Source: Microbacterium enclense
Lineage (GTDB): Bacteria; Actinomycetota; Actinomycetes; Actinomycetales; Microbacteriaceae
Direction: 5' to 3'
Assembly: GCF_001456955.1 (NCBI RefSeq)
Contig: NZ_KQ758470.1
Location: 248,001-312,000 of the forward strand
Length of the DNA stretch: 64,000 nt
In this document: positions 16,134 to 25,014 of the stretch, in pieces
How positions within the stretch are numbered: the first letter of the stretch is position 1
Layout: each line of letters opens with the position of its first letter
Notes under the pieces: generated by a model
What the model saw: only the letters and a program-made list of their open reading frames with translations
The model's database searches: none
Told to the model about the DNA's origin: nothing
Position numbers and translations under genes: made by a program

Positions 16134-18101
16134 GTGAGAGTCGCGCTGCTGGCCGAATCCTTCCTCCCGCACATGAACGGGGTCACCGGTTCCGTTCTCC
16201 ACGTCCTGCGCCATCTGGCGGAGGCGGGCCATGAGACGCTCGTCATCGCCCCGAAGGCGGGCGACGTCACCGCCGACCTGCACGGCGCGCGTGCCGAGCT
16301 GCTGCGCTCCGTGCCGCTGCCGTCGTACCCCGAGGTGCGCGTGGTCTTCGCCCGCGCAGCACGCCTGGGCGCGCTGCTGCGCGACTTCGATCCCGACGTC
16401 GTGCACCTGGCATCCCCGTTCGTGCTCGGATGGCAGGGGCTCGCGGCCGCCGACGCCCTGAAGATCCCCTCGGTCGCGATCTACCAGACCGACGTCGTCG
16501 CCTACGCGCAGAAATACGGGGTGCCCCACGCCACCGCGCTGGTGGCCGGTCATGTCGCGCGGCTCCACCGTCGGGCGACCCTCACCCTCGCTCCCTCGTC
16601 GGCCTCGACACGGCAGCTCGAGGGCCTCGGCGTGGACCGCATCCGCCGGTGGGGCAGGGGAGTGGATGCCGTGCGCTTCGCCCCCGAACACCGCGACGCC
16701 GCCTGGCGGGACGCGGTGGCTCCGGGAGGAGAACGCATCGTCGGCTACGTCGGACGCCTCGCGCCCGAGAAGCAGGTCGACGATCTACGGGCGCTCGCCG
16801 ACCTGCCCGGCACCCGGCTGGTCATCGTGGGCGACGGGCCCTCCCGCCCGGCGCTCGAAAGGGCGTTCCCGGATGCCGTGTTCACCGGCCACCTGTCGGG
16901 TGCCGCGCTGGCGCAGGCCCTGGCGGGGTTCGACGTGTTCGTGCACCCGGGCGAGAGCGAGACGTTCGGACAGACGATCCAGGAGGCGCTCGCCAGCGGC
17001 GTCCCCGTCGTCGCCACGGGCGTCGGCGGCCCCCTCGACCTCGTGCGCTCCAGCGTCGACGGGTGGCTCTACCGGCCCGGCGACCTCGACGACCTCCGCG
17101 CCCGCGTCGCCGACCTCGTGGGCGATGACGCCAAACGCCGGGCGTTCGCCCGCGCGGCGCGCAATGGGGTGCAGGGCCGCACGTGGGAAGCCCTCACCTG
17201 CGACCTCGTCGGACACTACGAGGATGCCGTCGCGCTCCGCCGCATCGACGACAGCCTTCTACGGCGCGGAGGCCCCCGTCCGGCCGCGCCCGCGGCATCC
17301 CGTGCCCGGGGGCGGTGGACGCGCTACGTCGCGCTCGGCGACTCGCTCACCGAGGGTCTCTGCGACGCGTCGCGCATGCCGGCGGGACAGTTCCGCGGCT
17401 GGGCCGACCGCCTGGCCGAGCTGTTGGCGCACACGAGCGATGCAGGCCCGTTCCGCTACGCCAACCTGGCCGTGCGCAGTCGCCGGGTGCGTCACGTGAT
17501 CGACGAGCAGATCCCCGACGCCCTCGCGCTCGAGCCCGATCTCGTGTCGATCCTCATCGGCGCCAACGATCTGCTCGCACCGACCGTGGTCATGCCGGCC
17601 CTCGTCGCCGAGGTCGAGTCGGCGGTGCGCGCCGTGCGGCGCACCGGCGCGGACGTGCTGCTCGTGACGACGTTCCTGCCGCGGCGCCCCGCCGCCCGCC
17701 TGCTGGCGCGGCGCTTCGCGACGTACAACGTGCACCTGCGCCGCATCGCCCACGAGCAGGGGGCGATCCTGCTCGACCTCGAGGCGGTCGCCGACCTGGG
17801 TGAGCTGCCGCTGTGGGCCGACGATCTCGTGCATCTGCGGTCGTCGGGGCACCGCCTGATCGCCTACCGGGCCGCGGAGGCGCTGGGGGTGCCCGACGCC
17901 CGCGCGCTCCTCGATCTCGACGAGGCGCTGCACGCCGACACCGACGAGGCACCGCGGGGTACCTGGCTCACCCGCGACGCTCTGCCCTGGGTGTGGCGCC
18001 GCGTGCGCGGGCGGACCGCCGGCGACGGCATCCGGGCGAAGCACGCCGGGTACGTCGAACTGCCGACGCGCGGCGATCGGCAGCGCGCGCGCACGACCTG
18101 A
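16134..18101 (+). CDS. Fusion: GT4 glycosyltransferase and SGNH/GDSL esterase
   Basis: A 655-residue protein with two catalytic domains. Residues 1-385 form a GT-B glycosyltransferase of family 4, close to PimB-like mannosyltransferases: SFLPHMNGVTGSVLHVLRHL at the start, GYVGRLAPEKQVDDL, and the donor-site motif HPGESETFGQTIQEALASG. After a proline/alanine linker (about 386-397), residues 398-600 form an SGNH hydrolase: block I GDSLTEG (Ser404), block III GANDLL (Asn478) and block V DLVH (Asp564, His567). No signal peptide or membrane segment is seen. A glycolipid or lipoglycan role is inferred. It starts at GTG 16134. Confidence 0.85.
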   Translation: MRVALLAESFLPHMNGVTGSVLHVLRHLAEAGHETLVIAPKAGDVTADLHGARAELLRSVPLPSYPEVRVVFARAARLGALLRDFDPDVVHLASPFVLGWQGLAAADALKIPSVAIYQTDVVAYAQKYGVPHATALVAGHVARLHRRATLTLAPSSASTRQLEGLGVDRIRRWGRGVDAVRFAPEHRDAAWRDAVAPGGERIVGYVGRLAPEKQVDDLRALADLPGTRLVIVGDGPSRPALERAFPDAVFTGHLSGAALAQALAGFDVFVHPGESETFGQTIQEALASGVPVVATGVGGPLDLVRSSVDGWLYRPGDLDDLRARVADLVGDDAKRRAFARAARNGVQGRTWEALTCDLVGHYEDAVALRRIDDSLLRRGGPRPAAPAASRARGRWTRYVALGDSLTEGLCDASRMPAGQFRGWADRLAELLAHTSDAGPFRYANLAVRSRRVRHVIDEQIPDALALEPDLVSILIGANDLLAPTVVMPALVAEVESAVRAVRRTGADVLLVTTFLPRRPAARLLARRFATYNVHLRRIAHEQGAILLDLEAVADLGELPLWADDLVHLRSSGHRLIAYRAAEALGVPDARALLDLDEALHADTDEAPRGTWLTRDALPWVWRRVRGRTAGDGIRAKHAGYVELPTRGDRQRARTT

Positions 18102-18140
18102 CGCGGGTCGGACCGTCCCGCCACCTGGCTGCGGAGGACC

Positions 18141-18196
18141 CTGAGCCCGTCGAAGGGTCCGGGGACGTCGGGACCCGGTGGCTTCGACGGGCTCAG
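18141..18196. repeat. Inverted repeat CTGAGCCCGTCGAAG
   Basis: The 15-nt arms CTGAGCCCGTCGAAG (18141-18155) and CTTCGACGGGCTCAG (18182-18196) are perfect complements. The left arm is itself inside a smaller palindrome GGACCC...GGGTCC. It separates two convergent genes and could terminate both. The GGCTTCGACGGGCTCAG word is a known recurrent intergenic motif in actinobacteria, so multiple genomic copies are likely. Confidence 0.65.
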
Positions 18197-18230
18197 CCAC
18201 CTCACGAACGGCGTCGACGAGCTCGGCGGC

Positions 18231-19559
18231 TCAGTACCAGCCGGTCTGCTCGGAATGGTTCCACGCACCGCAGGGGTTCCCGTACCGTGCGTCGATGTAC
18301 GACAGGCCCCACGAGATCTGCGTCGCGCCGTTGGTGCGCCAGTCGAGTCCCGCGGACGCCATCTTCTCGCCCGGCAGCGCCTGGGGGATGCCGTACGCGC
18401 CGCTCCAGGGATTCTGCGCCTGCACGCGCCACCCCGACTCGCGGTTCCACAGCGAATTGAGGCACGAGAACTGGTCGTCGCCCCAGCCGTAGCCGCGCAT
18501 CTGCACACGGGCCTCGGCGCGCGCCTCGTCGGGCGTCATGATCGCGGTCGTCGGGGGAGGGTTCGTCGTGCCGCCGCCTCCGGAGCCGCCGCCGGTGTCA
18601 CCGCTACCCGATCCGCTCCCGCCGGACCCGGTGCCAGAGCCCGATCCGCTCCCGCCGGACCCTGTCCCGCCGGACCCGCCGCTCGCCCCCGACCCGCCGC
18701 TCGACCCGGACCCACCCGAGCTCGACCCGCCCCCGCCCGCCGACCCGCTTCCGGCGTTCGCGCCACCGGAGGTGCCGCCGCGGCCCGCTCCGACGGAACC
18801 GCCACCGGTCGCGCCACCGGGCGCCGCGGCATCCTGCTGCGCCTTCTCCCGCTCGCGGGCCGCTTTCTCCGCCGCGGCCGTCGTGGCCCGCAGCGCCGCG
18901 AGCTGGGCGTAGAGATCGTCGAGGCGCGCCTGCGCCGCGGCGACGCTGTCCGCCTCGGCATCCGCCTCGCCCTGTGCCGCATCAGCGGCCGCGCGCGCGT
19001 CGTCCGCGAGTCGCGCGGCCTCCACTCGCGCCGCGTCGGCCTGGGTGCTGAGCGATGCGGCGACGTCGGCGGCGCTTCGCGCCTGACCCGCCGTCTGAGC
19101 CGTGACGGTCGCGACGCGGTCGAGGATGCCGAGGCGCTCGAGGAGCGAATCGGGATCGGCGTCGGTGAGCAGCTGCGCGACCAGCGGTCCGCCGCCGACG
19201 GTGCGGTACAGGCGCGCCGCGCTCGCCCCCGCCCGCTCGATCTTCGCGGACGAGTCCGAGGCGGCCGCGGCGCTCTGCGCGGCGAGGGCGTCGGCACGCG
19301 CTGCCGTCGAATCGGCCAGAGCGCGGGTGCGCTCCGCGGTCGCCGACGCGTCCAGGGCACGGCGCGAGGCCTGCGCCGCCGTGGCCTCTGCGGCATCCAA
19401 CTGCTGCTTCACCTGGGCGACGGCCGATTCGTCGACGGCCGCCCGCGGAGTCACCGCCCGCGGGGAGAGGGCCTCGGCGCTCGCCGGAGCGGGCAGCAGC
19501 GCCGCCACCATCACGACGCACGCGAAGAGGGTGTGACCGGTGCGACGGATGGGACCCAT
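18231..19559 (-). CDS. Secreted coiled-coil wall protein with lytic-transglycosylase-like C-domain
   Basis: A 442-residue exported protein. It has a Sec signal peptide (hydrophobic FACVVMVAALLPAPASA), an alanine/glutamine-rich coiled coil at about 45-230 resembling peptidoglycan-hydrolase activator regions, a roughly 85-residue Gly/Ser linker, and a C-terminal domain of about 100 residues. That domain has CLNSLWNRESGW, NPWSGAYGIPQ and SYIDARYGNPCGAW, as in aggregation-promoting-factor-like and transglycosylase-like domains. The ES in NRESGW matches the catalytic Glu position of such folds. It starts at ATG 19559. It probably acts on peptidoglycan. Confidence 0.8.
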   Translation of the reverse strand: MGPIRRTGHTLFACVVMVAALLPAPASAEALSPRAVTPRAAVDESAVAQVKQQLDAAEATAAQASRRALDASATAERTRALADSTAARADALAAQSAAAASDSSAKIERAGASAARLYRTVGGGPLVAQLLTDADPDSLLERLGILDRVATVTAQTAGQARSAADVAASLSTQADAARVEAARLADDARAAADAAQGEADAEADSVAAAQARLDDLYAQLAALRATTAAAEKAAREREKAQQDAAAPGGATGGGSVGAGRGGTSGGANAGSGSAGGGGSSSGGSGSSGGSGASGGSGGTGSGGSGSGSGTGSGGSGSGSGDTGGGSGGGGTTNPPPTTAIMTPDEARAEARVQMRGYGWGDDQFSCLNSLWNRESGWRVQAQNPWSGAYGIPQALPGEKMASAGLDWRTNGATQISWGLSYIDARYGNPCGAWNHSEQTGWY

Positions 19560-19616
19560 GAGGTCACGGTAGAGCACGAGTCCCCTCCGCGCCCAGCCCG
19601 GAGGGGCTTGCGCTGA

Positions 19617-19622
19617 TAGGGT
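19617..19622 (+). promoter_or_regulatory. pnp promoter -10 hexamer TAGGGT
   Basis: TAGGGT lies 242 nt before the pnp start codon. No clear -35 element is visible. It predicts a leader of about 235 nt. Confidence 0.5.
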
Positions 19623-19628
19623 GGAACG

Positions 19629-19859
19629 GAATGCCGTCTTGGCATCCGCTCAACTACATATGAGCTCACGGAGCAGGCCGGCAGACGCTGGTCCCCTGTG
19701 GTGGACTCCCCGTCGCGATCGCCGGGTGGTTTTCTACTGGTGGCCAGTCGCCGGGATTTCCGGGCCGACACGTCGGCGCGCCCTTTCTGCCTGTTCCTGC
19801 TCCTTCGCATGTCAGCTCGCCTCTCACACGGGGCGGCGAGCCTAAACAAAGAAGGAGGG
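19629..19859 (+). ncRNA. Structured pnp leader, candidate Actino-pnp RNA
   Basis: The region between the predicted transcript start and the pnp ribosome site is about 230 nt, holds no credible gene, and is less G+C-rich than its surroundings, with GGTTTTCTACTGGTGGCCAG and short complementary blocks such as CTCGCC...GGCGAG near 19829-19850. Actinobacteria are known to carry the conserved Actino-pnp RNA motif in the leader of polynucleotide phosphorylase genes. The assignment rests on position and length; I could not run a covariance search. Confidence 0.55.
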
Positions 19860-19864
19860 ACCTC

Positions 19865-22162
19865 TTGGAAGGTCCAGAAATCACCGCCGCCGAAGCCGTT
19901 CTCGACAACGGCCGGTTCGGTACCCGCACCATCCGTTTCGAGACCGGACGCCTCGCCCAGCAGGCCCAGGGCGCCGTCGCCGCCTACCTCGACGAAGAGA
20001 CCATGCTCCTGTCGGCCACCAGCGCCGGCAAGCACCCGCGTGAAGGCTTCGACTTCTTCCCGCTGACCGTCGACGTCGAAGAGCGTTCGTACGCCGCGGG
20101 CAAGATCCCCGGCTCGTTCTTCCGCCGTGAGGGTCGCCCCTCGACCGAGGCCATCCTCGTGTGCCGTCTCATCGACCGCCCGCTGCGTCCGTCGTTCGTC
20201 GACGGCCTGCGCAACGAGGTGCAGATCGTCGTCACCGTGCTCTCGATCGCGCCGGGCGAGTTCTACGACGCCCTCGCCATCAACGCGGCATCCATGTCGA
20301 CCCAGATCTCGGGCCTGCCGTTCTCGGGCCCCATCGCGGGTGTGCGCCTGGCGCTCATCCCCGGCCAGGGCGAGCACGCCGACCAGTGGGTCGCGTTCCC
20401 CACCGTCACGCAGCTCGAAGACGCCGTCTTCGACCTGATCGTCGCGGGCCGCGTGCTCGACGACGGCGACGTCGCCATCATGATGGTGGAGGCCGAGGCC
20501 ACCGAGGGCAGCTGGAACATGATCAAGGGCGGTGCGACCAAGCCCAACGAGCAGGTCGTCGCCGAGGGTCTCGAGGCCGCCAAGCCGTTCCTGCGCCAGC
20601 TCGTCGACGCGCAGAACGAGGTCGCTCGCACCGCGTCGAAGGAGATCCAGTCGTACCCGGTCTTCCCGGCCTACAGCCAGCAGACCTACGACTTCGTGGC
20701 GGGTCGCGCCTACGACCGTCTGGTGCCGGTGTACCAGATCGCCGACAAGCAGGAGCGCCAGAACGCCGACGACGAGGTCAAGACCTCGGTCAAGGAGCAG
20801 CTGCTCGCCGCCGTCGAGTCGGGCGAACTGCCCGCCGTCGCGACGCTCGAGTTCGCCGCCGCCTACAAGTCGGTCACCAAGACGATCGTGCGCGGTCGCA
20901 TCCTCTCCGAGGGCGTGCGCATGGACGGCCGCGGTCTCGCCGACATCCGTCCGCTCGACGCCGAGGTGCAGGTCATCCCGCGCGTCCACGGCTCGGCGAT
21001 CTTCCAGCGCGGCGAGACCCAGATCCTGGGCGTCACCACGCTGAACATGCTCAAGATGGAGCAGCAGATCGACTCGCTCTCGCCCATCACGAGCAAGCGC
21101 TACCTGCACCACTACAACTTCCCGCCGTACTCGACCGGTGAGACCGGCCGCGTGGGCAGCCCGAAGCGTCGCGAGATCGGCCACGGCTTCCTCGCCGAGC
21201 GCGCGCTGGTTCCGGTGCTTCCCAGCCGCGAGGAGTTCCCCTACGCGATCCGCCAGGTGTCCGAGGCTCTCGGCTCCAACGGCTCGACGTCGATGGGCTC
21301 GGTCTGCGCCTCGACCCTGTCGCTGCTGAACGCGGGTGTGCCCCTTCGCGCCCCCGTCGCCGGTATCGCCATGGGCCTGGTGACCGACGAGGTCGACGGC
21401 CAGACGCGCTACGCCGCGCTGACCGACATCCTCGGCGCCGAAGACGCCCTCGGCGACATGGACTTCAAGGTCGCCGGTACCTCGGAGTTCATCACCGCGA
21501 TCCAGCTCGACACCAAGCTCGACGGCATCCCGTCGTCGGTGCTGGCCGCCGCCCTCACCCAGGCCAAGGAGGCTCGCCTCACGATCCTCAACGTCCTGAA
21601 CGCCGCGATCGACGCGCCCGACGAGATGGCGCCCACCGCGCCCCGCGTCATCAGCGTGCAGATCCCGGTCGACAAGATCGGTGAGCTCATCGGCCCCAAG
21701 GGCAAGACGATCAACGCCATCCAGGACGAGACCGGCGCGCAGATCTCCATCGAGGAGGACGGCACCGTCTACATCGGCGCGACCGACGGCCCCTCGGCCG
21801 AGGCCGCCCGTGCGCAGGTCAATGCGATCGCCAACCCGACCAACCCCGAGGTGGGCGAGCAGTTCCTCGGAACCGTCGTCAAGATCGCGACCTTCGGCGC
21901 GTTCGTCTCGCTCCTGCCCGGCAAGGACGGCCTGCTGCACGTCAGCGAGGTGCGCAAGCTCGCCGGTGGCAAGCGCGTCGAGAACGTCGAAGACGTGCTC
22001 TCGGTCGGCAAGAAGCTCCTCGTGCGCATCACGAAGATCGACGACCGCGGCAAGCTGTCGCTCGAGCCCGTGATCGACGACGAGGTCACGACGCCCGAGC
22101 CCGCCGACACGCAGAGCTCGGCCGCCGCGAGCGAGGGCCCCGAGGCTCCCGCCGAAGGCTGA
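19865..22162 (+). CDS. pnp: Polyribonucleotide nucleotidyltransferase (PNPase)
   Basis: A 765-residue PNPase that degrades RNA 3' to 5' by phosphorolysis in the cytoplasm. Domains in order: RNase PH core 1, helical domain, RNase PH core 2 ([27 protein letters not shown]), KH ([18 protein letters not shown], about residue 600) and S1 ([21 protein letters not shown], about 660-735). The start is a TTG at 19865, after a strong GAAGGAGGGACCTC ribosome site. The long leader suggests post-transcriptional control. Here rpsO is 15 kb away instead of adjacent. Confidence 0.97.
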   Translation: MEGPEITAAEAVLDNGRFGTRTIRFETGRLAQQAQGAVAAYLDEETMLLSATSAGKHPREGFDFFPLTVDVEERSYAAGKIPGSFFRREGRPSTEAILVCRLIDRPLRPSFVDGLRNEVQIVVTVLSIAPGEFYDALAINAASMSTQISGLPFSGPIAGVRLALIPGQGEHADQWVAFPTVTQLEDAVFDLIVAGRVLDDGDVAIMMVEAEATEGSWNMIKGGATKPNEQVVAEGLEAAKPFLRQLVDAQNEVARTASKEIQSYPVFPAYSQQTYDFVAGRAYDRLVPVYQIADKQERQNADDEVKTSVKEQLLAAVESGELPAVATLEFAAAYKSVTKTIVRGRILSEGVRMDGRGLADIRPLDAEVQVIPRVHGSAIFQRGETQILGVTTLNMLKMEQQIDSLSPITSKRYLHHYNFPPYSTGETGRVGSPKRREIGHGFLAERALVPVLPSREEFPYAIRQVSEALGSNGSTSMGSVCASTLSLLNAGVPLRAPVAGIAMGLVTDEVDGQTRYAALTDILGAEDALGDMDFKVAGTSEFITAIQLDTKLDGIPSSVLAAALTQAKEARLTILNVLNAAIDAPDEMAPTAPRVISVQIPVDKIGELIGPKGKTINAIQDETGAQISIEEDGTVYIGATDGPSAEAARAQVNAIANPTNPEVGEQFLGTVVKIATFGAFVSLLPGKDGLLHVSEVRKLAGGKRVENVEDVLSVGKKLLVRITKIDDRGKLSLEPVIDDEVTTPEPADTQSSAAASEGPEAPAEG

Positions 22163-22174
22163 TCCTCACGTCAC

Positions 22175-22211
22175 CGGATGCCCGTCCCGCCTCGTGCGGG
22201 GCGGGCATCCG
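22175..22211 (+). terminator. pnp terminator
   Basis: The stem CGGATGCCCG (22175-22184) with CGGGCATCCG (22202-22211) is extended inward by TCCCGC/GCGGGG and outward by GTCAC/GTGAC. Confidence 0.7.
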
Positions 22212-22394
22212 TCGTGTGACGGATGTGACGCCTGGTGCCGATGCGACTGCGCCGCGCGCAAGCGTTATCCAATGTTTATCGCCGAGCCGGGTGAAAGGTC
22301 AGCGGCCTGCGGGTGAGCGCCTAACCTCGAAGTACGTCGGGGGGCGTGCTGATACGGCGTGGGTCGTACCGTCGCCCGACACGGGGAGGATCCC

Positions 22395-23420
22395 ATGAGC
22401 GGCTCGGGCGTCGAGAAGACGGCCACGCCGCGCCTGCGCCGCGACCGGGCGCCCCACCCCTCCGCGCCGATCACCCTGCAGGGGCCGGGCCTCGGCTCGC
22501 ACGTGCGGGTCCCGCTCGGCGAGACGGGTTTCGAGGTCTTTCCGCTCTTCCTCGGTGGCGGCGAGTTCGGCTGGAACGTCGACGCCCGTGCGAGCCACGA
22601 CATCCTCGACGCGTACGCCGAACTCGGGGGCAACGCCCTGCACACCGCCGACAGCTACGCCGCCGGTCGCAGCGAGTTCATCATCGGCGAATGGCTGCGC
22701 ACGCGGCGCATGCGCGACGAGGCCGTGCTCACCGTGCGCGTCGGCGGCCACCCCGACCACCCGGGTCTCGATTCCGTCAACCTCGTGCGCGCCGTCGAGG
22801 CCTCTCTCACGCGTCTCGGCACCGACCGCATCGACGTTCTCTCGCTCGACGCCGCGCGGGGCGACCGCGGGATGCTCGAGGACACTCTGGCCACCAGCGA
22901 GTGGTTGGTGGAGTCGGGCAAGGTCCGCGCGATCGGCGCGCACGGCTACACCGCGGCGCAATTGGTCGAGGCCCGCATCCTCTCATCGGCGGGGTATCCG
23001 CGCATCACCGTGCTCGACGTGCCGTACAACGTGCTGAGGCGCACGGAGTTCGAGGGCGACGTGCGCCTGATCGCCTCCGCCCAGAACATGGCCGTCACCC
23101 CATCGCACCCCCTCTCGCACGGCTTCCTCGCCGGTGAGACGCGCACGCGCGGGCAATCGTCGCAGTCGGTGCGCGGAACGCAGGTCGCCGCGCAGCTGAA
23201 CCGTCGCGGTTCGCGGGTGCTGCGCGCGCTCGACGCCGTGGGCAACGAACTCGGGATCCCGGATGCCGCGGTGGCGGTGGCCTGGCTGCTCGCTCAGAAG
23301 ATCGTGACGGCCCCCATCGTCAACGCGTTCGCGCCGCGCCACGTCGTGGAGTGCATGCGCGCCGTCGGTGTGCGTCTCAGTCGCGCCCAGCTCTCGGATA
23401 TCGCGCGCGCCGCCGAGTGA
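22395..23420 (+). CDS. Aldo/keto-reductase-like protein with altered active site
   Basis: A 341-residue TIM-barrel protein of the aldo/keto reductase superfamily. The framework is clear: GWNVDARASHDILDAYAELGGNALHTADSYAAGRSE, the RIDVLSLDAARGD strand, VRAIGAHGYTAAQL and a C-terminal helix. Of the usual catalytic tetrad, Asp and Tyr (TAD..Y) are present. The Lys strand reads LTVRVGG, with Arg, and the His position in IDVLSLD is Asp. It may therefore bind NADPH without normal reductase activity, or work by a changed mechanism. The ATG follows GGGGAGGATCCC. Confidence 0.8.
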   Translation: MSGSGVEKTATPRLRRDRAPHPSAPITLQGPGLGSHVRVPLGETGFEVFPLFLGGGEFGWNVDARASHDILDAYAELGGNALHTADSYAAGRSEFIIGEWLRTRRMRDEAVLTVRVGGHPDHPGLDSVNLVRAVEASLTRLGTDRIDVLSLDAARGDRGMLEDTLATSEWLVESGKVRAIGAHGYTAAQLVEARILSSAGYPRITVLDVPYNVLRRTEFEGDVRLIASAQNMAVTPSHPLSHGFLAGETRTRGQSSQSVRGTQVAAQLNRRGSRVLRALDAVGNELGIPDAAVAVAWLLAQKIVTAPIVNAFAPRHVVECMRAVGVRLSRAQLSDIARAAE

Positions 23421-23497
23421 CCGCCCTGCCGTCGGGGTGTGACGTAGGCTGGAAGGACCGGCCGGGGGGCGGCAGATCGACGACGGAGTGAGCTGAC

Positions 23498-24100
23498 GTG
23501 ACGCACTACATCTACCTGGTGCGCCACGGCGAGCATCAGGATGCCGAGCACGGACTCACCGACGGGCCCCTCTCTCCGCGCGGGCAACGGCAGGCAGCAC
23601 TTCTCGCCGACCGCCTCTCGGGGCTTCCCCTCGACGCCGTGTGGCATTCGCCCCTCGAGCGCGCCGCCCAGACGGCGCGCGCGGTCGCCGATCGACTGCC
23701 GTCGGTCTCGCCGGAGTCGTCGGCGCTGCTGTTCGACTGCGTTCCCACGGGCATGACCCCCGAGACGCCCGCGGCGTACGAACCGTTCTTCGGGTCGGTG
23801 ACCGAGGCGGAGATCGACGCGGGCCGCGCGCAGATGGCGGACGCCACGGCGGAATTCCTCGCCCGTAAGGCCGGCGAGACGCACGAGCTCATCATCACGC
23901 ACAACTTCGTGATCTCGTGGTTCGTGCGCGAGGTGCTCCAGGCCCCCGACTGGCGCTGGATGACGATCAACCAGGCCTACTGCGGACTCACCGTCATCGC
24001 GCAGAAGAAGGGCCGCCCCTGGACGCTGCTGTCGCACAACGACCTCGCCCACCTGCCGGTGGAGCTGCGCACGGGGCTGGTGGATCCGCTTCCGGTCTGA
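23498..24100 (+). CDS. Histidine phosphatase family protein (phosphoglycerate-mutase-like)
   Basis: A 200-residue protein with the RHG motif YLVRHGEHQ, where the His is the phospho-acceptor. It also has GPLSPRGQRQA, WHSPLERAAQTA, and the second catalytic His in LIITHNFVISWFV. It removes phosphate from an unknown small molecule. The GTG start follows GGAGTGAGCTGAC. A TAGGCT hexamer at 23445-23450 is the likely -10. It sits alone before dapB. Confidence 0.87.
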   Translation: MTHYIYLVRHGEHQDAEHGLTDGPLSPRGQRQAALLADRLSGLPLDAVWHSPLERAAQTARAVADRLPSVSPESSALLFDCVPTGMTPETPAAYEPFFGSVTEAEIDAGRAQMADATAEFLARKAGETHELIITHNFVISWFVREVLQAPDWRWMTINQAYCGLTVIAQKKGRPWTLLSHNDLAHLPVELRTGLVDPLPV

Positions 24101-24188
24101 CACCGCCGTGCTGCACCGTCGGCACCGCCCAGGCGGAGTGTCGCGGCGCGTCTGTGGACAACGCCCGGCCGCGGTGTCCGCCGCCGCC

Positions 24189-24194
24189 TAGGCT
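24189..24194 (+). promoter_or_regulatory. -10 hexamer TAGGCT, leaderless dapB
   Basis: TAGGCT ends 7 nt before the dapB ATG. Confidence 0.65.
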
Positions 24195-24201
24195 GGAACG
24201 C

Positions 24202-25014
24202 ATGACGACACGCGTGGCCATCGTGGGCGGAACCGGCAAGCTCGGCCGGGTGATCCGCGAGGTGATCGAGGCAGAAGAGGCGTACGAGGTCGCCGCGGTG
24301 CTGGGCTCGCGGTCCGACCTCGCCGAGCTCGAGGGCGCCGACCTCGTCGTCGACGCCTCGACGCCGGCCGTTTCGATCGACGTCGTGCGCGCGGCGATCG
24401 AGCGCGGCATCAACGTGCTCGTCGGCACGTCGGGGTGGTCGAACGAGCGGATCGCGCTCGTGCGTCCCCTGGTGGATGCCAGCGGCACCGGCGTCGTGTT
24501 CATCCCCAACTTCTCGCTCGGCTCCGTGATCGGCAGCGCGCTGGCGGCCGCCGCGGCACCGTTCTTCCCCTCGATCGAGATCATCGAGGCGCACCGCGAG
24601 ACCAAGATCGATTCGCCCAGCGGCACCGCCGTCCGCACGGCCGAGCTGATCGCGGCCGCCCGCGCCGACGTCGGACCTGTCGAGTCGCCCCACGTCGACC
24701 AGCGCGCGCGGGGTCAGCGTGTGGCATCCGTTCCGATCCACTCGCTGCGGCGCCCGGGCGTCGTGGCGCGGCAGGAGACGATCCTCTCGGGAGCCGGGGA
24801 GTCGCTGACCATCGCGCACGACACCATCGATCCGGCGACGGCCTACGCGCCCGGCATCCGCATCGCCCTCGCGGCGGCCCGCGACGCGCGGGGCGTCGCG
24901 ATCGGCCTCGACAGCTTCATCGACATCGGCGTGCGCACGCGTCCCGCCGAGCCGGAGGCACCCGTCGCCGACGGCGACGTGTCGGGCCAGGTGGCCGGCG
25001 CCACCAGCGCATGA
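24202..25014 (+). CDS. dapB: 4-hydroxy-tetrahydrodipicolinate reductase
   Basis: A 270-residue DapB that reduces the dapA product with NAD(P)H in the diaminopimelate/lysine pathway. The N-terminal Rossmann loop is GGTGKLGRVI. The family signature EAHRETKIDSPSGTA supplies the substrate-binding and catalytic His/Lys residues. A 20-residue acidic tail follows the core. The stop overlaps the next gene as ATGA (25011-25014). dapA lies 6 kb downstream and dapF 22 kb downstream, so the pathway genes are scattered through this window. Confidence 0.95.
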   Translation: MTTRVAIVGGTGKLGRVIREVIEAEEAYEVAAVLGSRSDLAELEGADLVVDASTPAVSIDVVRAAIERGINVLVGTSGWSNERIALVRPLVDASGTGVVFIPNFSLGSVIGSALAAAAAPFFPSIEIIEAHRETKIDSPSGTAVRTAELIAAARADVGPVESPHVDQRARGQRVASVPIHSLRRPGVVARQETILSGAGESLTIAHDTIDPATAYAPGIRIALAAARDARGVAIGLDSFIDIGVRTRPAEPEAPVADGDVSGQVAGATSA

